From NCBI GenBank assembly GCA_945643635.1, contig CALZFC010000251.1, positions 3,067,501 to 3,131,500 of the forward strand: DNA of 64,000 bases, written 5' to 3'. Shown here piece after piece: positions 35,920 through 47,800 of the stretch. The notes beneath the pieces are model-generated. The model saw only the letters and a program-made list of their open reading frames with translations. It had not been told where the DNA came from and ran no database searches. The position numbers and the translations under genes are program-made. Position 1 is the stretch's first letter; every line of letters starts with the position of its first letter. The DNA comes from Allodiplogaster sudhausi (taxonomy: Eukaryota > Nematoda > Chromadorea > Rhabditida > Diplogasteridae).

Positions 35920-37959
35920 GTGACGAGTGCGAGGAGGTCGGGCCGGATGGTACGTCAGGCATTTCTGGAAAGAGGCTGAGCGCTGCGAAGGCGCGGAAGC
36001 CTGTCGATGATCATGCGAGGTTATTCCAGCAGCCCGTAATAGAACCGCCTATTACTTTTGAATTGGGCAATTGACGAGTTTTTTTTAAAATTATATTCAA
36101 TACAAAGATTGCAAAATCGTGAAAGACCGAGAGAGACCAGTGTTTATATGTCTTCTCGCTTCAGAGAGTTTCCGAATGGTCCACACCCTAAAACCGGGAT
36201 GGTTAAGCTACTTTTACTTTACAAAATGGCGAAAACCGGGAGTTCAGTAGGGTTCCGTGTTATCCATGTTAATTATTTTTGGTAGGGCCATTGGTAAGAG
36301 TGAGACATTTCTAAAAAAAACACTGACAGACACCAAACTGATTCAGCTCGTCAACGGAGCAGCTAACAGATGCGCAGAAGCAATCGGTTGACGACGTCTT
36401 CCGCGAGTTGATTGGCTTGGATGCCATGGAGGAGCCCTCGACACAGCCGTCCACGTCCAGTGCTTCAGCCGACGTCAATAAAGACAAAACGATTGTTAAT
36501 TCATGTAACAATACTCTTTTTGCGAGTACTTTTTAAAGTTTCTAAGCATAAAAGTAAACTTTTGAAGGAATGAACTTGCAATATTTTACATGACATTTAT
36601 GTGTCATTTTCGCTAACAATTATTGTCCAATGCTACCGTAGCTACCGTATTCAACATCGTTTCCTTTAGAGAAAAAGGACCGAGCGAGACCGCCACGATA
36701 TCATCAGCCTCGAAGAAAGATGAAGCCAAGACAACAGTCATCTCTGAGGTGTTCGACTTTGCCGGTGATGAAATAAGGTAAGATTATTGGTCATTATTCG
36801 TGAATATGCAGGCCGTTTTGTTTGGCTTTTTTTCTTGTTTTTCCTGCTTATTATAAGCCTACCCTGCTTTGGAATACCATCCGGCAAGGCTTTTATTCCC
36901 TGTTTGGGTCAGCTAATACCGCTACTTAATCCGTTCTCCTTGCAGAATAAATCGAGAGGTCTCGGAGGGAGAGGCACTCGCACACGCAACGCGTGAGCAG
37001 CAACGCGTTGAGGCCGCGAAGAACCCGCAAAAGTTAGTTTACTAACCATGGGGATGTCCAATGCGGGCCTAGCGCGGCTCGCCAAGGAATTATGTATATG
37101 GGAATAATATTTTTTTTAATATAAGCTCGCATTAATATTTTTCCCTTGACACGGAACTGCTAAATTGATTGGTGATTCTTATGTCGAACCACTTTGGCCT
37201 GTGAGTGTTCGTTTTGTTTTAAGAGGCTGTTGAGGGACTTTTGAAGCTATCGTAATCCTCAACTATCCTTATAAACTACTGTAATCCACAGGAATATGGA
37301 ATATGCAAGACTAAGACGTAGACAGTAAAGTACAGTAGATTCCAAATTGTGAAATTGAATAATTTGCCTTCCGGCAGCGTCAGTCTATTGATTGATTTGT
37401 GATAATTCATTTTCTTTAGGAGAGCCGGCCTGACGGGCGCACTGAAGCTGCTGCAGAAGCGGCCAAAGATGTCCGTGCTCGACAAGTCGAACCTCGACTG
37501 GGCGGCTTTCAAGACGGAGGAGAAGATTGACGATGACCTCGCGGTGCACAATCGAGGCAGGGGAGGATTCCTTGCGAAGCAGGTGCGCAAGCTTTTTTTT
37601 CCTTTCAATAGAAAACTTTTAATATTATACCATATATAATGAAAAAATACACCGTGATGAAGAATTTTGCTCTAAACTATGCTCGCTTCTTTAAGCTTTC
37701 CCAGTGCTTTTATTATTGTTATGTTTGGTTTTCGGTTTATATGAACTGCGTATGTGCAAGCATCTGTTGCTCATAAAATGGCGTTACTTTTCTGTATATA
37801 AATTATTACATGAAAGAAATAGTACATTCAAGGTGAAACCATTTAATCCTTAAAATAATGTAGTTTATTTTTCTTCTCTTTCAGGAGTTCCTCAGCAAGG
37901 CAGACCACGAGCAGTTCGAACGGGAGAAGCAGATGCGAGCTGTGGGCCGTAAGCAGTAG
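35920..37959 (+). CDS. CFDP1: BCNT/CFDP1 (SWC5, Yeti) family protein, N-terminus not found
   Basis: BCNT proteins are subunits of the SWR1/SRCAP remodeller that deposits H2A.Z. Exons seen: 35920-36019 (GISGKRLSAAKARK), 36347 to about 36504 or 36528 (VDDVFRELIGLDAME), about 36670-36777 (VISEVFDFAGDEIR), 36946-37032 (Ala/Glu-rich), 37420-37582 and 37885-37959. The last two form the BCNT domain: LTGALKLLQKRPKMSVLDKS, NLDWAAFKTEE, AVHNRGRGGFLAKQ, EFLSKADHEQFEREK, ending VGRKQ. The middle exon matches the conserved KVFDFAGEE motif of CFDP1. Phases agree from exon 3 to the end; the exon 2-3 junction has two possible donors. The first listed exon starts after CCAG with incomplete phase, so at least one acidic 5' exon is missing or lies upstream of the gag insertion. 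AATAAA at 37972 follows the stop closely. Confidence 0.85.
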
Positions 37960-38460
37960 GAAGGAGTGTGTAATAAAAAACTATTTTTCTGCGTATATCC
38001 TTTCTTTCTATCTCCTATTTGTTCTGCAAATCAATCTGGTTTGAGAAAGTGTAGCCGTGTTAACTTTTCAGTCGGAAATCTCTTTCGTAGAGGCTATTTT
38101 GTTGATCTATAAAGTTCTGTTCTGCATATAGAGTATCAATAGAATACCATTCTTCTCCTCAAATCGCGTTTCCCACTTTTACGAGTTCATTTTTTCATTG
38201 CCACTTACATTTGTTCCAAGTTGGTCTTCCGAATAAAGCAAACGAAATAGAAGTTGGAATTGTTGTTTAATTGAATAAAAGGCTTCAAGATACAATATAA
38301 TTTGTTTAACAAATCTCTTAATTTTTCGAATAAAATAATGTATTCATGAATTTTTTTTAATGATTAATATATACTGTAGCTGGTCGTATTTTATTCATGG
38401 ACACACTTTATATGAAGAAAAACGTGAATTTATGATAAATTTTTTAAATGATTGGTATTC
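37960..38460. other. Intergenic, AT-rich
   Basis: AT-rich sequence after the BCNT polyadenylation signal. No gene or repeat is supported until the first SK-derived fragment at 38461. Confidence 0.6.
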
Positions 38461-38523
38461 TGCAGCTGGTGGCCGAAATGCACTCGTCTGCGTGGGCACT
38501 GCAACGCGGTCGACCAGATGCGT
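38461..38523 (+). pseudogene. SK coiled-coil exon fragment, copy 1
   Basis: TGCAG then CTGGTGGCCGAAATGCACTC, the start of the channel exon at 30757 (LVAEMHSS), followed by diverged CTGCAACGCGGTCGACCAGATGCG. The frame is broken relative to the parent. Confidence 0.85.
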
Positions 38524-39835
38524 TCTATAAATTTGTTAAAAAAAATATTTTTTTATTTAAAAACTTGTTTGGAGATAACCTATGCTCATTTAAATAAATT
38601 TTGTTTTGCTTAATAAACATCTCTACTTCAAAAGCTTGCAAATCGTCACCATTTTTAGACCCAGTGGTTTTAATTTCATGACTTGTTGTATAAGTAGCCG
38701 ATAGCCTTCTTACTTGTTGCGTTCTCACACTTGGCATTCTTATCCCCTGTCCATCGTACTTCTACAAAATAAGAAAGAGTTGCGTCATCGAAAAAGATGG
38801 CTCTCTCTCTCTCTATCTATCTCTCTCTCTCTCTTTTCTCTCTTTCTCTCCCTCTCTTTCTTTCCTTCTCTTTCTCTCTCACTCTCTCCCTCTCATCTAT
38901 CTCTCTAGCTCTCTCTATTTTCTTTCCCATTTTTTCTCATATTGTTTTTCTAATGACAACTCTTTTCCTATTCGTCATGCCACTTAGGTACCACAACAGA
39001 TTTTTTGATGTCGGTAATTGCAGATAAAGCATAAATGTATGACTGAACAACAAAAAATGCACAATTGGTAAAAAAAAATTCAGTACAATAAAATTATTCT
39101 TCATTATGGTTGTCGTCTCTCTGCACCAAATGCTGCATTTTGGAGTACGGAACTTGCTTGGGTATGAAGTTTGCAAGAATTTAAGTTATATTTTATTTAC
39201 TTACTTCGCCTAATGAAATAGAACATGTTAAATTAGCTCAGAATTATGAATTAAATGTTCATAAATTTAATTGAATTCCCTCCTCACATGTGGTTTCTCA
39301 CCCGACCAATACATGATATAGGGCAGCCACAAAAAAATAAAATAAAAATGATCAGCGATCTCTGCTGTTTATAAAAATACATGGAATTAAAAAGTTCCCG
39401 CCAAGTCTAACCATTTACCGTCTGCAGCTCCTCGGACAATGGTCGACAATTCGTCGTTGTCAATAGCCCCGCTCTTGTTCTGGCGGTAACACGTTTTCAG
39501 TAGGTTTCCCACGAAGATTTCCTGTACAGGAGCCAAAAACAAATCTGTATCCTTTGGTCTCTCCTCCTCCCTCTGCCCTTCATTCTCTTATAATCTCTCC
39601 TCGCTGTCCTTCCCCTCTTCCTTTTCCCCCGCCTTCTGCCTCGTCCCTCCATTGTATACAAATTGATTATGATTAATATTGTTAGCGTTTACAGAAGGGT
39701 CTTTTTTGTTTGTTTAAATGCTGTAGTTATATGAAAAAACTGTTTATGTTAATTATTTTATTTAAACAAGTGTCGTTTTCTGCAAGCAATGTGTATTCTA
39801 TAAATTTACTTTCTTTAATAGTTTTCATTCTTCAG

Positions 39836-39906
39836 CTGGTGGCCGAAATGCACTCGTCTGCAGTGGATCTTCCACGCGCAGGATGAGATGCGCGAGCGGA
39901 TTGAGG
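39836..39906 (+). pseudogene. SK coiled-coil exon fragment, copy 2
   Basis: TTCTTCAG precedes a copy of exon 30757-30828: LVAEMHSS at the start and CGCAGGATGAGATGCGCGAG (AQDEMRE) at the end, with a scrambled middle. The acceptor is retained. Confidence 0.85.
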
Positions 39907-40237
39907 GTTTACTAATTTATTATTTTAAAGAGAGATAAATTGAACGCGGCAATCTGAAAATTAATTCGTTGTTCCTGCTCAGTTACAGATTTTGTTTTGA
40001 TTCTTATTTCTAGAAAACATTATGATATCCTTTTAAGAAATAGACATACAGGCGGTCTATTTGCGGATACAACCATTGATAAATTACTGCCGCAAATGAA
40101 AAGCTGATCTCTCGCCGCTTTGCTGTATGAATAGTCTTTCAATTAATATAATATCCAGCCACTCAAAAAATTAATCATTTGATAGATTTACTAGTATTAT
40201 TATCAAAGGTAATAGTTACATCAAAAATGAAAACAGG

Positions 40238-40335
40238 ACACACGTGAGGATGGCAACGAACTTGACGAAGGGGAGATCCAGCGGGTTCAGAGACTCATTG
40301 ACAGTGGACAGATCGACAGCCAGCTCATTTATATC
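40238..40335 (+). pseudogene. EF-hand-like coding fragment
   Basis: After AAACAG an open segment reads DTREDGNELDEGEIQRVQRL and then IDSGQIDSQL. The DxxxDG...E pattern resembles an EF-hand loop. It may be another exon of the gene whose minus-strand fragment recurs here, but the strand differs. Function is not assigned. Confidence 0.3.
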
Positions 40336-41387
40336 GTTTGGCCTTTTATTCTTTTTTGCCTCCACGCGCAGAGAGGTTTAAAAAATAGAAATAAAATTAT
40401 GATTAAGGTGAAACTTATAATTGAAAAAAAATAAAAGCTTGAGTAATAATTAGAGTGAAAAAATAGCTACAAAGAAAACATAAACTGGAGGAATTTTACG
40501 TTATATACAATTTCCGGATCACGCATATCAAGAGTTGGGATTAAACTTTGCATTTAGAAAAATGATTAAATATGAAAAAAATACGACACTCATCACGACG
40601 CCATGAAGATGGCGATAGCAGGCGGCGATTTTCAGAAGAAAATTTTTAATGCCAACGAGCGACTGCAGCAGATTGTCATCTGTTCAGCATGAATAATATC
40701 GCTGAATTTTGAGTGAAATATAATTATATTTACTTCCCTTTTTCTATCCTATTATCCTATTCCTAAGATGCGTACCATAAGAGCCAATAAGCAGCGACTT
40801 TTAAATCTGTGCTGCGACACTAATCCACCGGGTTCTAATGCACCCAGATTAAACATTCGAATTATCAGAAGAAACTTTTTAATGCAGCTTTTAAAACACA
40901 AATTAGTTGTGACAATAAGTTATTTTATTGTATGCCATGAATAAAACAAGACTGTCGCTAATTTATGACTGAAAAAAATACATAATTGGAAAAAAAAATA
41001 CAGAACAATAAAATTATTCTTCATTTTGATTGTCGATCTCATCTCTGCACCAAATGTTGCTGTATGGAATACAGAACTCACTTTAAGAATAAGTCTGAAA
41101 GAATTCAAATTCTATTTGATTTACTTACTTCGCCTTATGAATTTGAACATGTTAAATTAGCCTTGAATTGTAAATTAAATGTTCACAAATTAAATTGAAT
41201 TCTTACCTCACAGGTGGTTTCTCATCCGACCAATACATGATATAGGCGAAGCTAGAATGAAGCCTAGATGATTCATGCTTCTGATGCTCATAAATATATT
41301 CAAAAAAAAAATGAGAATATTTTTTTTACTGAATTCACGTTTTCTGTATGGTAATTGTTATATCAACAAATTGCTGGGGGTGCAAGA

Positions 41388-41452
41388 AACAGAGCGAGAG
41401 GGAGCAAGAGAGAGAGAGAGACAGGAGAGAGATAGAGAAAGAGAGAGAGTCT

Positions 41453-41500
<48 letters not shown>

Positions 41501-41650
41501 CTGAGCAAGAGAGAGAGAGAGAGAGAGAGAGTGAGAGAGAGATAGAAAGAGAGAGAGATAAAGAGAGACTGAGAGAGAAAGAGAAAGAGAGAGAGAGAGA
41601 GAAAGAGAGAGAGAGCAAGGGAGAGAAATAGAGAGAGAAAGATGCCAAAA
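41388..41650. repeat. GA microsatellite block, about 260 bp
   Basis: Almost pure GA with TCTGAGCAAG and AGATAGA interruptions; TCTGAACAAG/TCTGAGCAAG at about 41450 and 41500 marks an internal duplication of about 50 bp. Confidence 0.9.
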
Positions 41651-41752
41651 GTAAAAGAGGGAGCGAGTAAGAAAGTTTGACGCCTTAATAGTCCTCAGCT
41701 GATTTGTGACTGACAATGCCGAAAAAGACACATCACTGACATGTGATCTGTC

Positions 41753-42211
41753 CAGAGGTGTAAAGTGGCCGGCCCGGCCCGGCCCGGCCCGTAGGGCCGG
41801 CCGTCCCAACTTTCCAGGGCCCGGGGCCGGGCCGGGCCTTGCCCATAAAAAGTTGGGCCGGCCCGCAGGCCCGATTGGGCCCGTTAAGCGCACAATGCCG
41901 TCCAGTCAGGCATTTTATAGTGGAAAACTTCCTTCATTTGTTCATTTTTCCCCCTAAAACTCTTTCTTCTATACATTGAAAAGAATGTTCATAGCACGAG
42001 CATGAAAAATTCTGAATTTCAAAACAATTTGTAACTCGTCGGAATTTTTTCTGAAATTTTTTTTGAAAATCGGGCTCAATGGGGCACACGGGACGGGCCA
42101 TTTCCGGGCCCAAAATTCTAGGGCCCGGAAATGGATCGGGCCGGGCTGGCCGAGTCCTTGGGCCCGACGGGCCGAGCCGGCCCAAAATTTTTGGGCCCGT
42201 TAGCACCTCTG
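41753..42211. mobile_element. hAT-type MITE with 8-bp target duplication
   Basis: The ends are CAGAGGTGT and the reverse complement GCACCTCTG, the CAGxGGTG pattern of hAT termini. They are flanked by GATCTGTC (41745-41752) and GATCTATC (42212-42219), a 7/8 match expected for an 8-bp hAT target-site duplication. The 459-bp interior consists of GGCCCGG-rich subterminal repeats around an AT-rich core and encodes no transposase. Confidence 0.9.
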
Positions 42212-42369
42212 GATCTATCGCGGTTAAATTTGCTAAATTGGTTACTTATGATTAATAGTAAATAAAAAAGGCCTTATTTTAATCTATTGGAATAAAAAAA
42301 ATCCTACCGGTAAATCTAAATATGAAATATTGAGAAAAAAATTTGCATGCAGAACGGCTAACGCGACTT

Positions 42370-42421
42370 TTTGCTGCAAACGCATGCTGGCAGCGTTCTC
42401 GCCATCTTCGTTGGCGTCGTG
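42370..42421 (+). pseudogene. SK pore/S6 exon fragment
   Basis: TTGCTGCAAACGCATGCTGG, then CAGCGTTCTCGCCATCTTCG and TTGGCGTCGTG, copies the 3' half of the channel exon 28759-28844 (QTHVGRAIAIFVGVV). The selectivity-filter half is missing and the frame is disrupted. Confidence 0.8.
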
Positions 42422-42711
42422 TGTGAGTGTTGTCTTTTTTCATATTTATTACTTTTTCAAACAAAAGTTTAACATTGAAATTGCAACAAATAAATGTGTA
42501 TAAGATAGTAGTATTAAAAGTAATTGACGGAAATTTTAGTTCATGTCTAAAAAGGGAAAAGATGAAGTATGCTACACTTCTTCTATCCATTATTCAGCCA
42601 GCAATAGTATGATATCTGGATACATTATTTATTTATTAAATCCAATTTTTCTAGCAAAGAAAAATTATCCATGAATTATTGTTAAGTGAATTAATGGTGG
42701 ATATTCTCCAG

Positions 42712-42775
42712 CTGAATGTACACTTCGATGCAACGGCTCTGCAACGCGCAGGACGAGATGCGCGAGCAGATCGAG
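42712..42775 (+). pseudogene. SK coiled-coil exon fragment, copy 3
   Basis: CTCCAG precedes a copy of exon 30757-30828: TCGATGCAACGGCTCTGCAA (SMQRLCN) and AGGACGAGATGCGCGAGCAG (QDEMREQ), ending ATCGAG/GTTTTA as in the parent. The 5' part has lost several codons. Confidence 0.88.
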
Positions 42776-43140
42776 GTTTTACTAACAATAAGTTGTTTCA
42801 ATGAAAGAAAAGAAAGAAATCCAACACGGAGACTCATTCGGAGATTTTGCTCACTTAATAAAAAAAAATTGTAAATAACCATCTCTACTCCAATATCTTA
42901 CAAATGTTCGCCATTTTCAGACCCTGTGGTTTTAATTCAATGAATTGCTGTATAGGTAGCCTATAGTCGTCCTCATCCACAAGGTCCTTTGCTTTCTCAC
43001 CCATGTTTAATTTGGTACCATAGAATTCTTTCGTATCATTTTTCTTTATCTATTTTAAATCTCTGCAGGCTTGTTTTCAGAAGATCTTTAAACTCGTGTC
43101 TCGGTGCCCAAGGTGATGTGATTCTCCCGGTTCAGTATAA

Positions 43141-43173
<33 letters not shown>

Positions 43174-43599
43174 ACTCTCTCGTATTCTTCTTCTTTCCTT
43201 CCCTCTCATCTCTCTCTAGCTCTCTCTATATTTCTCTCTCGCTCTCTCTTCTTCTTCTCTCTCTCTATCTTCTCTTTTTCATCTATCTCGTTCTCTCTCA
43301 TATTGTTTTCCCTAATGTTTACGGAACTCGCTCTGGGAAGAAGTTTGAAAGAGTTCAAGTATATATTATGTATTCACAGAGTTTACTGAAGTAGCACAAG
43401 TTAAATTAGCTCTGAATTAAGTTAAATTATCTCAAGTTAAATTAAATTCATTCCTCACAGGTGGTTTCTTACTCGGCTAATACATGATATAAGGGAAGCT
43501 TGAACAAAACGTTGCTGAACGATGCTTGGGTTTTGCGCTACTCCAGTTTACCATCGAACAATTAAAGATTAAATTTTTTTTAAATTTACAACAATTCCC

Positions 43600-43670
43600 T
43601 TCAGTTCCTCTGATAGTAATCGCCAATTCGTCGTAGTCAATAGCCCCGCCCTTGTTCTGGCGCTTTTTTA
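43600..43670 (-). pseudogene. EF-hand-like exon fragment, copy 3
   Basis: The minus strand reads RQNKGGAIDYDELAITIRG within a longer open frame. It is a diverged copy of the segment at 33466-33565; the upstream part (EIF..LLKT) is replaced by unrelated sequence. Confidence 0.4.
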
Positions 43671-45049
43671 GAGATATCAAACAGACAGGTAGTTTATGTA
43701 CGGTTGAACCATTCTTATATTGCAGCCGAAAGTGAAAGGTTGCTTTGAGAAACAATCTTAATTAGAAAAAAACTTCCATCACTCTATAAAGAAATTATTT
43801 CATGGAGGGAGACCGATTATAATGGGTTCTGGAAACAATTGGACATTCCTGAGGAGACATTACTATCAGCCCATTTCTTAAATTCCAATTTCTTAAATTC
43901 TCATCTTTAGTACTCATCATTCAAAAAAACATTGACAGCGAAAACTACTGTCCTCGCGACGACACGTGACAAAATCCTTTAGTGAGTAGATAATACTATA
44001 CTGGCACTTTATTGCCGTACACGTTGTTCGCAGTGGCCTAATCTGACCATATACTGCCGGGCGGATCAACATTTTAATACAACATTAAACAAAATATCAT
44101 TACGCCTTTTAGGAAATGAAACAGACAAGTGGTCTATATCGAGCAATTGATATATTAATTGAAGTATGGCGATGCCCCTGCCTTGAAAAAGACTTCCCTT
44201 ATAATATTTGTAGAACAGACAGCCTGTACAGGAACCATTCACGAAACGAAACATTAGCTCGAGAAAGAATTGGACATTTCCGAGTAGACATTTCTGTTAG
44301 CCCACGCTTCAAGCGCTCTGTTTTTATTTGGCGGCCAATGACCAGTTTCAACACTCATGTCGGGGGTAGTCATCACTCGAAAAAAGATTGACAGCAGAAA
44401 ACCACTCTACTCGCTACGATATGCGACTAAATCCTATTGTGAGTTGATAATAATATGTTGGCACTTTGTTTCCGTACATGTGGTTCGCAGTGCCATAATC
44501 TGACCATATACTGGTGAAAGGAGTCTTGATAGATGGGTTGAAGAGCTAGTGGAATTTATGGAATAAAAAAAATAATATTAACTTTTCTCGCGATTAATTA
44601 ATTATTGGAAGAAGCTATTTTTCGCTTTCTGTTCGTAATCGTCATACAATCTCTGTTAGACGTAATTGTGAGGGAAGGGATTATTTGAAGAACCAAATTG
44701 TCCAAATTAAGGAGTGCTAAATAATTTGTGCAACTGGTTAAAATGTGGTACATTGGGCAGTTTGGGTAGACGAGAGAGGCTATCTCGTCTCTCGCCCCCA
44801 ACCCAGATCGATTGCCGGTTCTCTCGCTTTTCATGAAGAGGGACCACCTCCAATTCATCTATTAGGCAAAACTTAATCATATATAAAGAGAAGTAATTTT
44901 TTTGGTCAGATAGCTCCATTAAGATTAAACATATTAATTTAAAAATTTCATTTTGGGAAAAATACAACTAACATTTGTTTTAATGGTAATACTATTACAA
45001 TTATGTGCATGTCTTATTAGATCTTTTTTAACTTCGCACATATGTTCAG

Positions 45050-45091
45050 GACGCATGAAAACGCACGCTCGCTGCACTCAATCGCATCCAG
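45050..45091 (+). pseudogene. SK S4-S5 linker exon copy with stop
   Basis: Exactly the 42-bp length of the parent exon 27661-27702, with flanking TTCAG and a GTAGT donor. The third codon is TGA, then KRTLAALNRIQ. The copied intron start (AGGTAGTCTTCGCTGACGGC-like) also matches the parent. Confidence 0.9.
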
Positions 45092-45863
45092 GTAGTCTTC
45101 GCTGGCGGCTAACGCTTCTATTATCTTCCATTCATGTGTGCAATCATCGCTAGATGAACGTGATTATAAATCAAATGAACTTCTCATATAACTGTCGGAC
45201 TGACGTGAGTCGCTGAATTTTTGTGTAATCGGTTAACACTGAGAAGAACTGATTTTAAAACAAGAAGCAACGCTTGGGTAGATATAATGAGTGATAGAGA
45301 TAATCTACCACAATATGAGCAGGGTGTCCAGTGATGTAAATAATTAATTAGTCGTGCGAGAAAACGTTATTATAATTTACTTAACTATTCCGTACCCGTA
45401 CATTCTCCAAGTTTCAGCCCAAGACATATCATGGTTCGGTCCACCCGGCAATATATGATCAGAATGGGGCACTGAGAACCACCAGTGCGGAAATTAAGTG
45501 CCAGCATATTATTCTCACATAAGGAATTAGTCGCATTTCGTCGCGAGGAAAGTGCTTTTACTGTCAAACTTTTTTTTTGAATGATGAGTGCGAAAGATGA
45601 GACTTTAAGAAATGAGAATTTAAGAAATGCAAAATATGTAAATATTTTAGAAGGAGGGAGAAGGGGAGGAGAAGGATATAACAGAGGAGAGGTCGTAAGA
45701 GGAATAGGATGAGAGGCGTAAAGAAAAATATTCGCTGGAAACGCTCCTGTGCCAAAAATAAAAATACAAAGAAAATAATAAAAATGTGCTTTGGTTGAGA
45801 TGACTGATCATCACATCGAATAGGAGGGAGGTGGATCTTAGAAGGTTTATATAATGTATAAAT

Positions 45864-46345
45864 AAACCTTCGAGTCCCCCCTCCGGGATGGTAGGCGGCG
45901 GCCGCGGCGGTGCTGGGGCGCGGGCGGCGGAGCGCAATTCTGGTTTTTGACTCTATTATAGTATTGTAAATTTAATTAAAACGGTGATTTTATAATTAAA
46001 ACGGTGATTTGTATAAATGATTTTTTAATTAAAACGGTGATTTGTATAAATAAACCTTCGAGTCCCCCCTCCGGGATGGTAGGCGGCGGCCGCGGCGGTG
46101 CTGGGGCGCGGGCGGCGGCGCGCAATTCTGGTTTTTGACTCTATTATAGTATTGTAAATTTAATTAAAACGGTGATTTTATAATTAAAACGGTGATTTGT
46201 ATAAATGATTTTTTAATTAAAACGGTGATTTGTATAAATAAACCTTCGAGTCCCCCCTCCGGGATGGTAGGCGGCGGCCGCGGCGCTGCTGGGGCGCGGG
46301 CGGCGGCGCGCAATTCTGGTTTTTGACTCTATTATAGTATTGTAA
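45864..46345. repeat. 188-bp tandem array containing antisense SK C-terminal exon
   Basis: AAACCTTCGAGTCCCCCCTC starts at 45864, 46052 and 46240, an exact 188-bp period. Each unit has a GC-rich half and an AT-rich half with repeated TTAATTAAAACGGTGATTT. On the minus strand the GC-rich half reads CAGAATTGCGCTCCGCCG and continues through CCGCCGCGGCCGCC to CATCCCGG, matching the SK exon 31415-31560 (QNC, Pro/Ala tract, PGG). The three units are nearly identical, implying recent amplification. Confidence 0.9.
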
Positions 46346-46630
46346 ATTTAATTAAAACGGTGATTTTTTTAATTCTGAGTGCGAGCATCAAGATAAAAAC
46401 AGAATAGTAACTTGTCATTTCCCGTCGCCTGTCTACTACTTTAAAACTGTTTTTTTTTGGCAACAAATTAATAAGTATAAAATATTTTGGCATTTTATTC
46501 CGTACACGTGGTTCACGGTGCCCAAGCGGGGATATTCGATGCAGGGTCGATCCACCCGTGATATGCATTCATTCTTGCGTTCGATTCGTTCCGTTCATAG
46601 GCGACAGGGTTCGGAGTCAGACAAGTCTAT

Positions 46631-46830
46631 CGACAGGGAGAGAGAGAGAGAGAGAGTAGTGAGAGAGAGAGAGTAGTGAGAGAGAGAGTAGTGAGAGAGA
46701 GAAAGTAGTGAGAGAGAGAGAGAGTAGTGAGAGGGAGTAGTGAGAGAGAGAGTAGTGAGAGAGTAGTGAGAGAGAGAGAGAGTAGTGAGAGAGAGAGAGA
46801 GTAGTGAGAGAGAGGGTAGTGAGATGGAGG
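46631..46830. repeat. GA minisatellite with GTAGTGA interruptions
   Basis: About a dozen GTAGTGA insertions are spaced 16-26 bp apart inside a GA tract. Confidence 0.85.
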
Positions 46831-47639
46831 GAAATAGGCTGACAATGAGTGAGAACACTAGAAACGAGAGATGAGAATGGAAAAGTTAAAAATATAAAAT
46901 TCAACTAACACGGCCGACCCGAATCACTGGACGTGTTGTAGCGAGAGAGAGACAGTCTGAGCGAGAGAGGCAGATATTTATTTTATTTATTTCTTCATTC
47001 ATCAAATTTATGGTGTGACAACAGTTCACAGTGACTTTTCAGATGAGAAAATATTCCCATTGTAGGAGAAAAATATAAAAATATAAATAATAATAATCAT
47101 AAGGACAATAATAGAAAGGGGAGGGATTAAGGGATGCTGATTCTCCGAGACTCCTATATAGATATAGAGAGAGAGTCTGTGTAAAAGAGAGAAAGACAGA
47201 GAGAGAGAGAGCAAAAGCTGTAAGAGAGAGAAGATAAGTGAGACAGACAAATGAAGAGATAAATAGAAAGAAAAGGAAATAATAAAGGAAGAAGAAGAAT
47301 GCATATCACACGGTAGTAATTGCTGTTGATTAATAAATTTTTTGCTAAATAAATAATATTTTATCATTTAATTTCCGTACACGTGGTTCTCCCAATCAGT
47401 GTCCTAATCTGACCATATATTGTACGGTCGAGCTACCTATGATACGCACTCTCTTAAACTTGGATAAATCGCGGAATTAAAAATTAAGATAAAGCTTATT
47501 CTTTTGAGTAATTATTTATTTGAAAAGGCGAATTTGCCTTCTGCCCGCAAACGCCATACAATCTGGCATTGACGTTATTGTGAGGTGCATTGATGTCTAG
47601 GTGGGAATTATTCGAAAGAAATTAAGGAGTAGATACCTC

Positions 47640-47800
47640 TCTCTCTCTCATTCTCACTCTCGCTTTCTCTCTTTTCTTTTCTCTCTCTCTCTCTCTCTTT
47701 CTCTCTCTCCTTCTTTATCTCTCTTTCTCTCTCCCCTTCTATCTCTATCTCTGATTCTCTCTCTCTCTTTCTCTCTCTCTCTCCTTCTCTCTCTTGAAAG
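47640..47800. repeat. CT microsatellite block
   Basis: About 160 bp of CT with TTT and TAT interruptions. Confidence 0.85.

Larger units (their letters stand above)
43450..45100. repeat. Segmental duplication, copy A (partner 51050-53490)
   Basis: Ordered landmarks are shared with 51050-53490: the CCTCACAGGTGGTTTCTTAC block (43452/51055), the EF-hand-like segment (43600/51240), TCACTCTATAAA (43779/51438), the CCGTACACGT block (44018/52247), GAAACAGACAAGTGGTCTA (44116/52417), TTAATTATTGGAAGAA (44599/52990), GGTAGACGAGAGAGG (44765/53156) and the 42-bp SK exon copy (45050/53447). The order is conserved while distances differ by indels. Confidence 0.85.

Noticed and set aside
45864..46345. CRISPR-like array
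   Set aside because: Units are contiguous 188-bp tandem repeats without unique spacers in a eukaryotic context.
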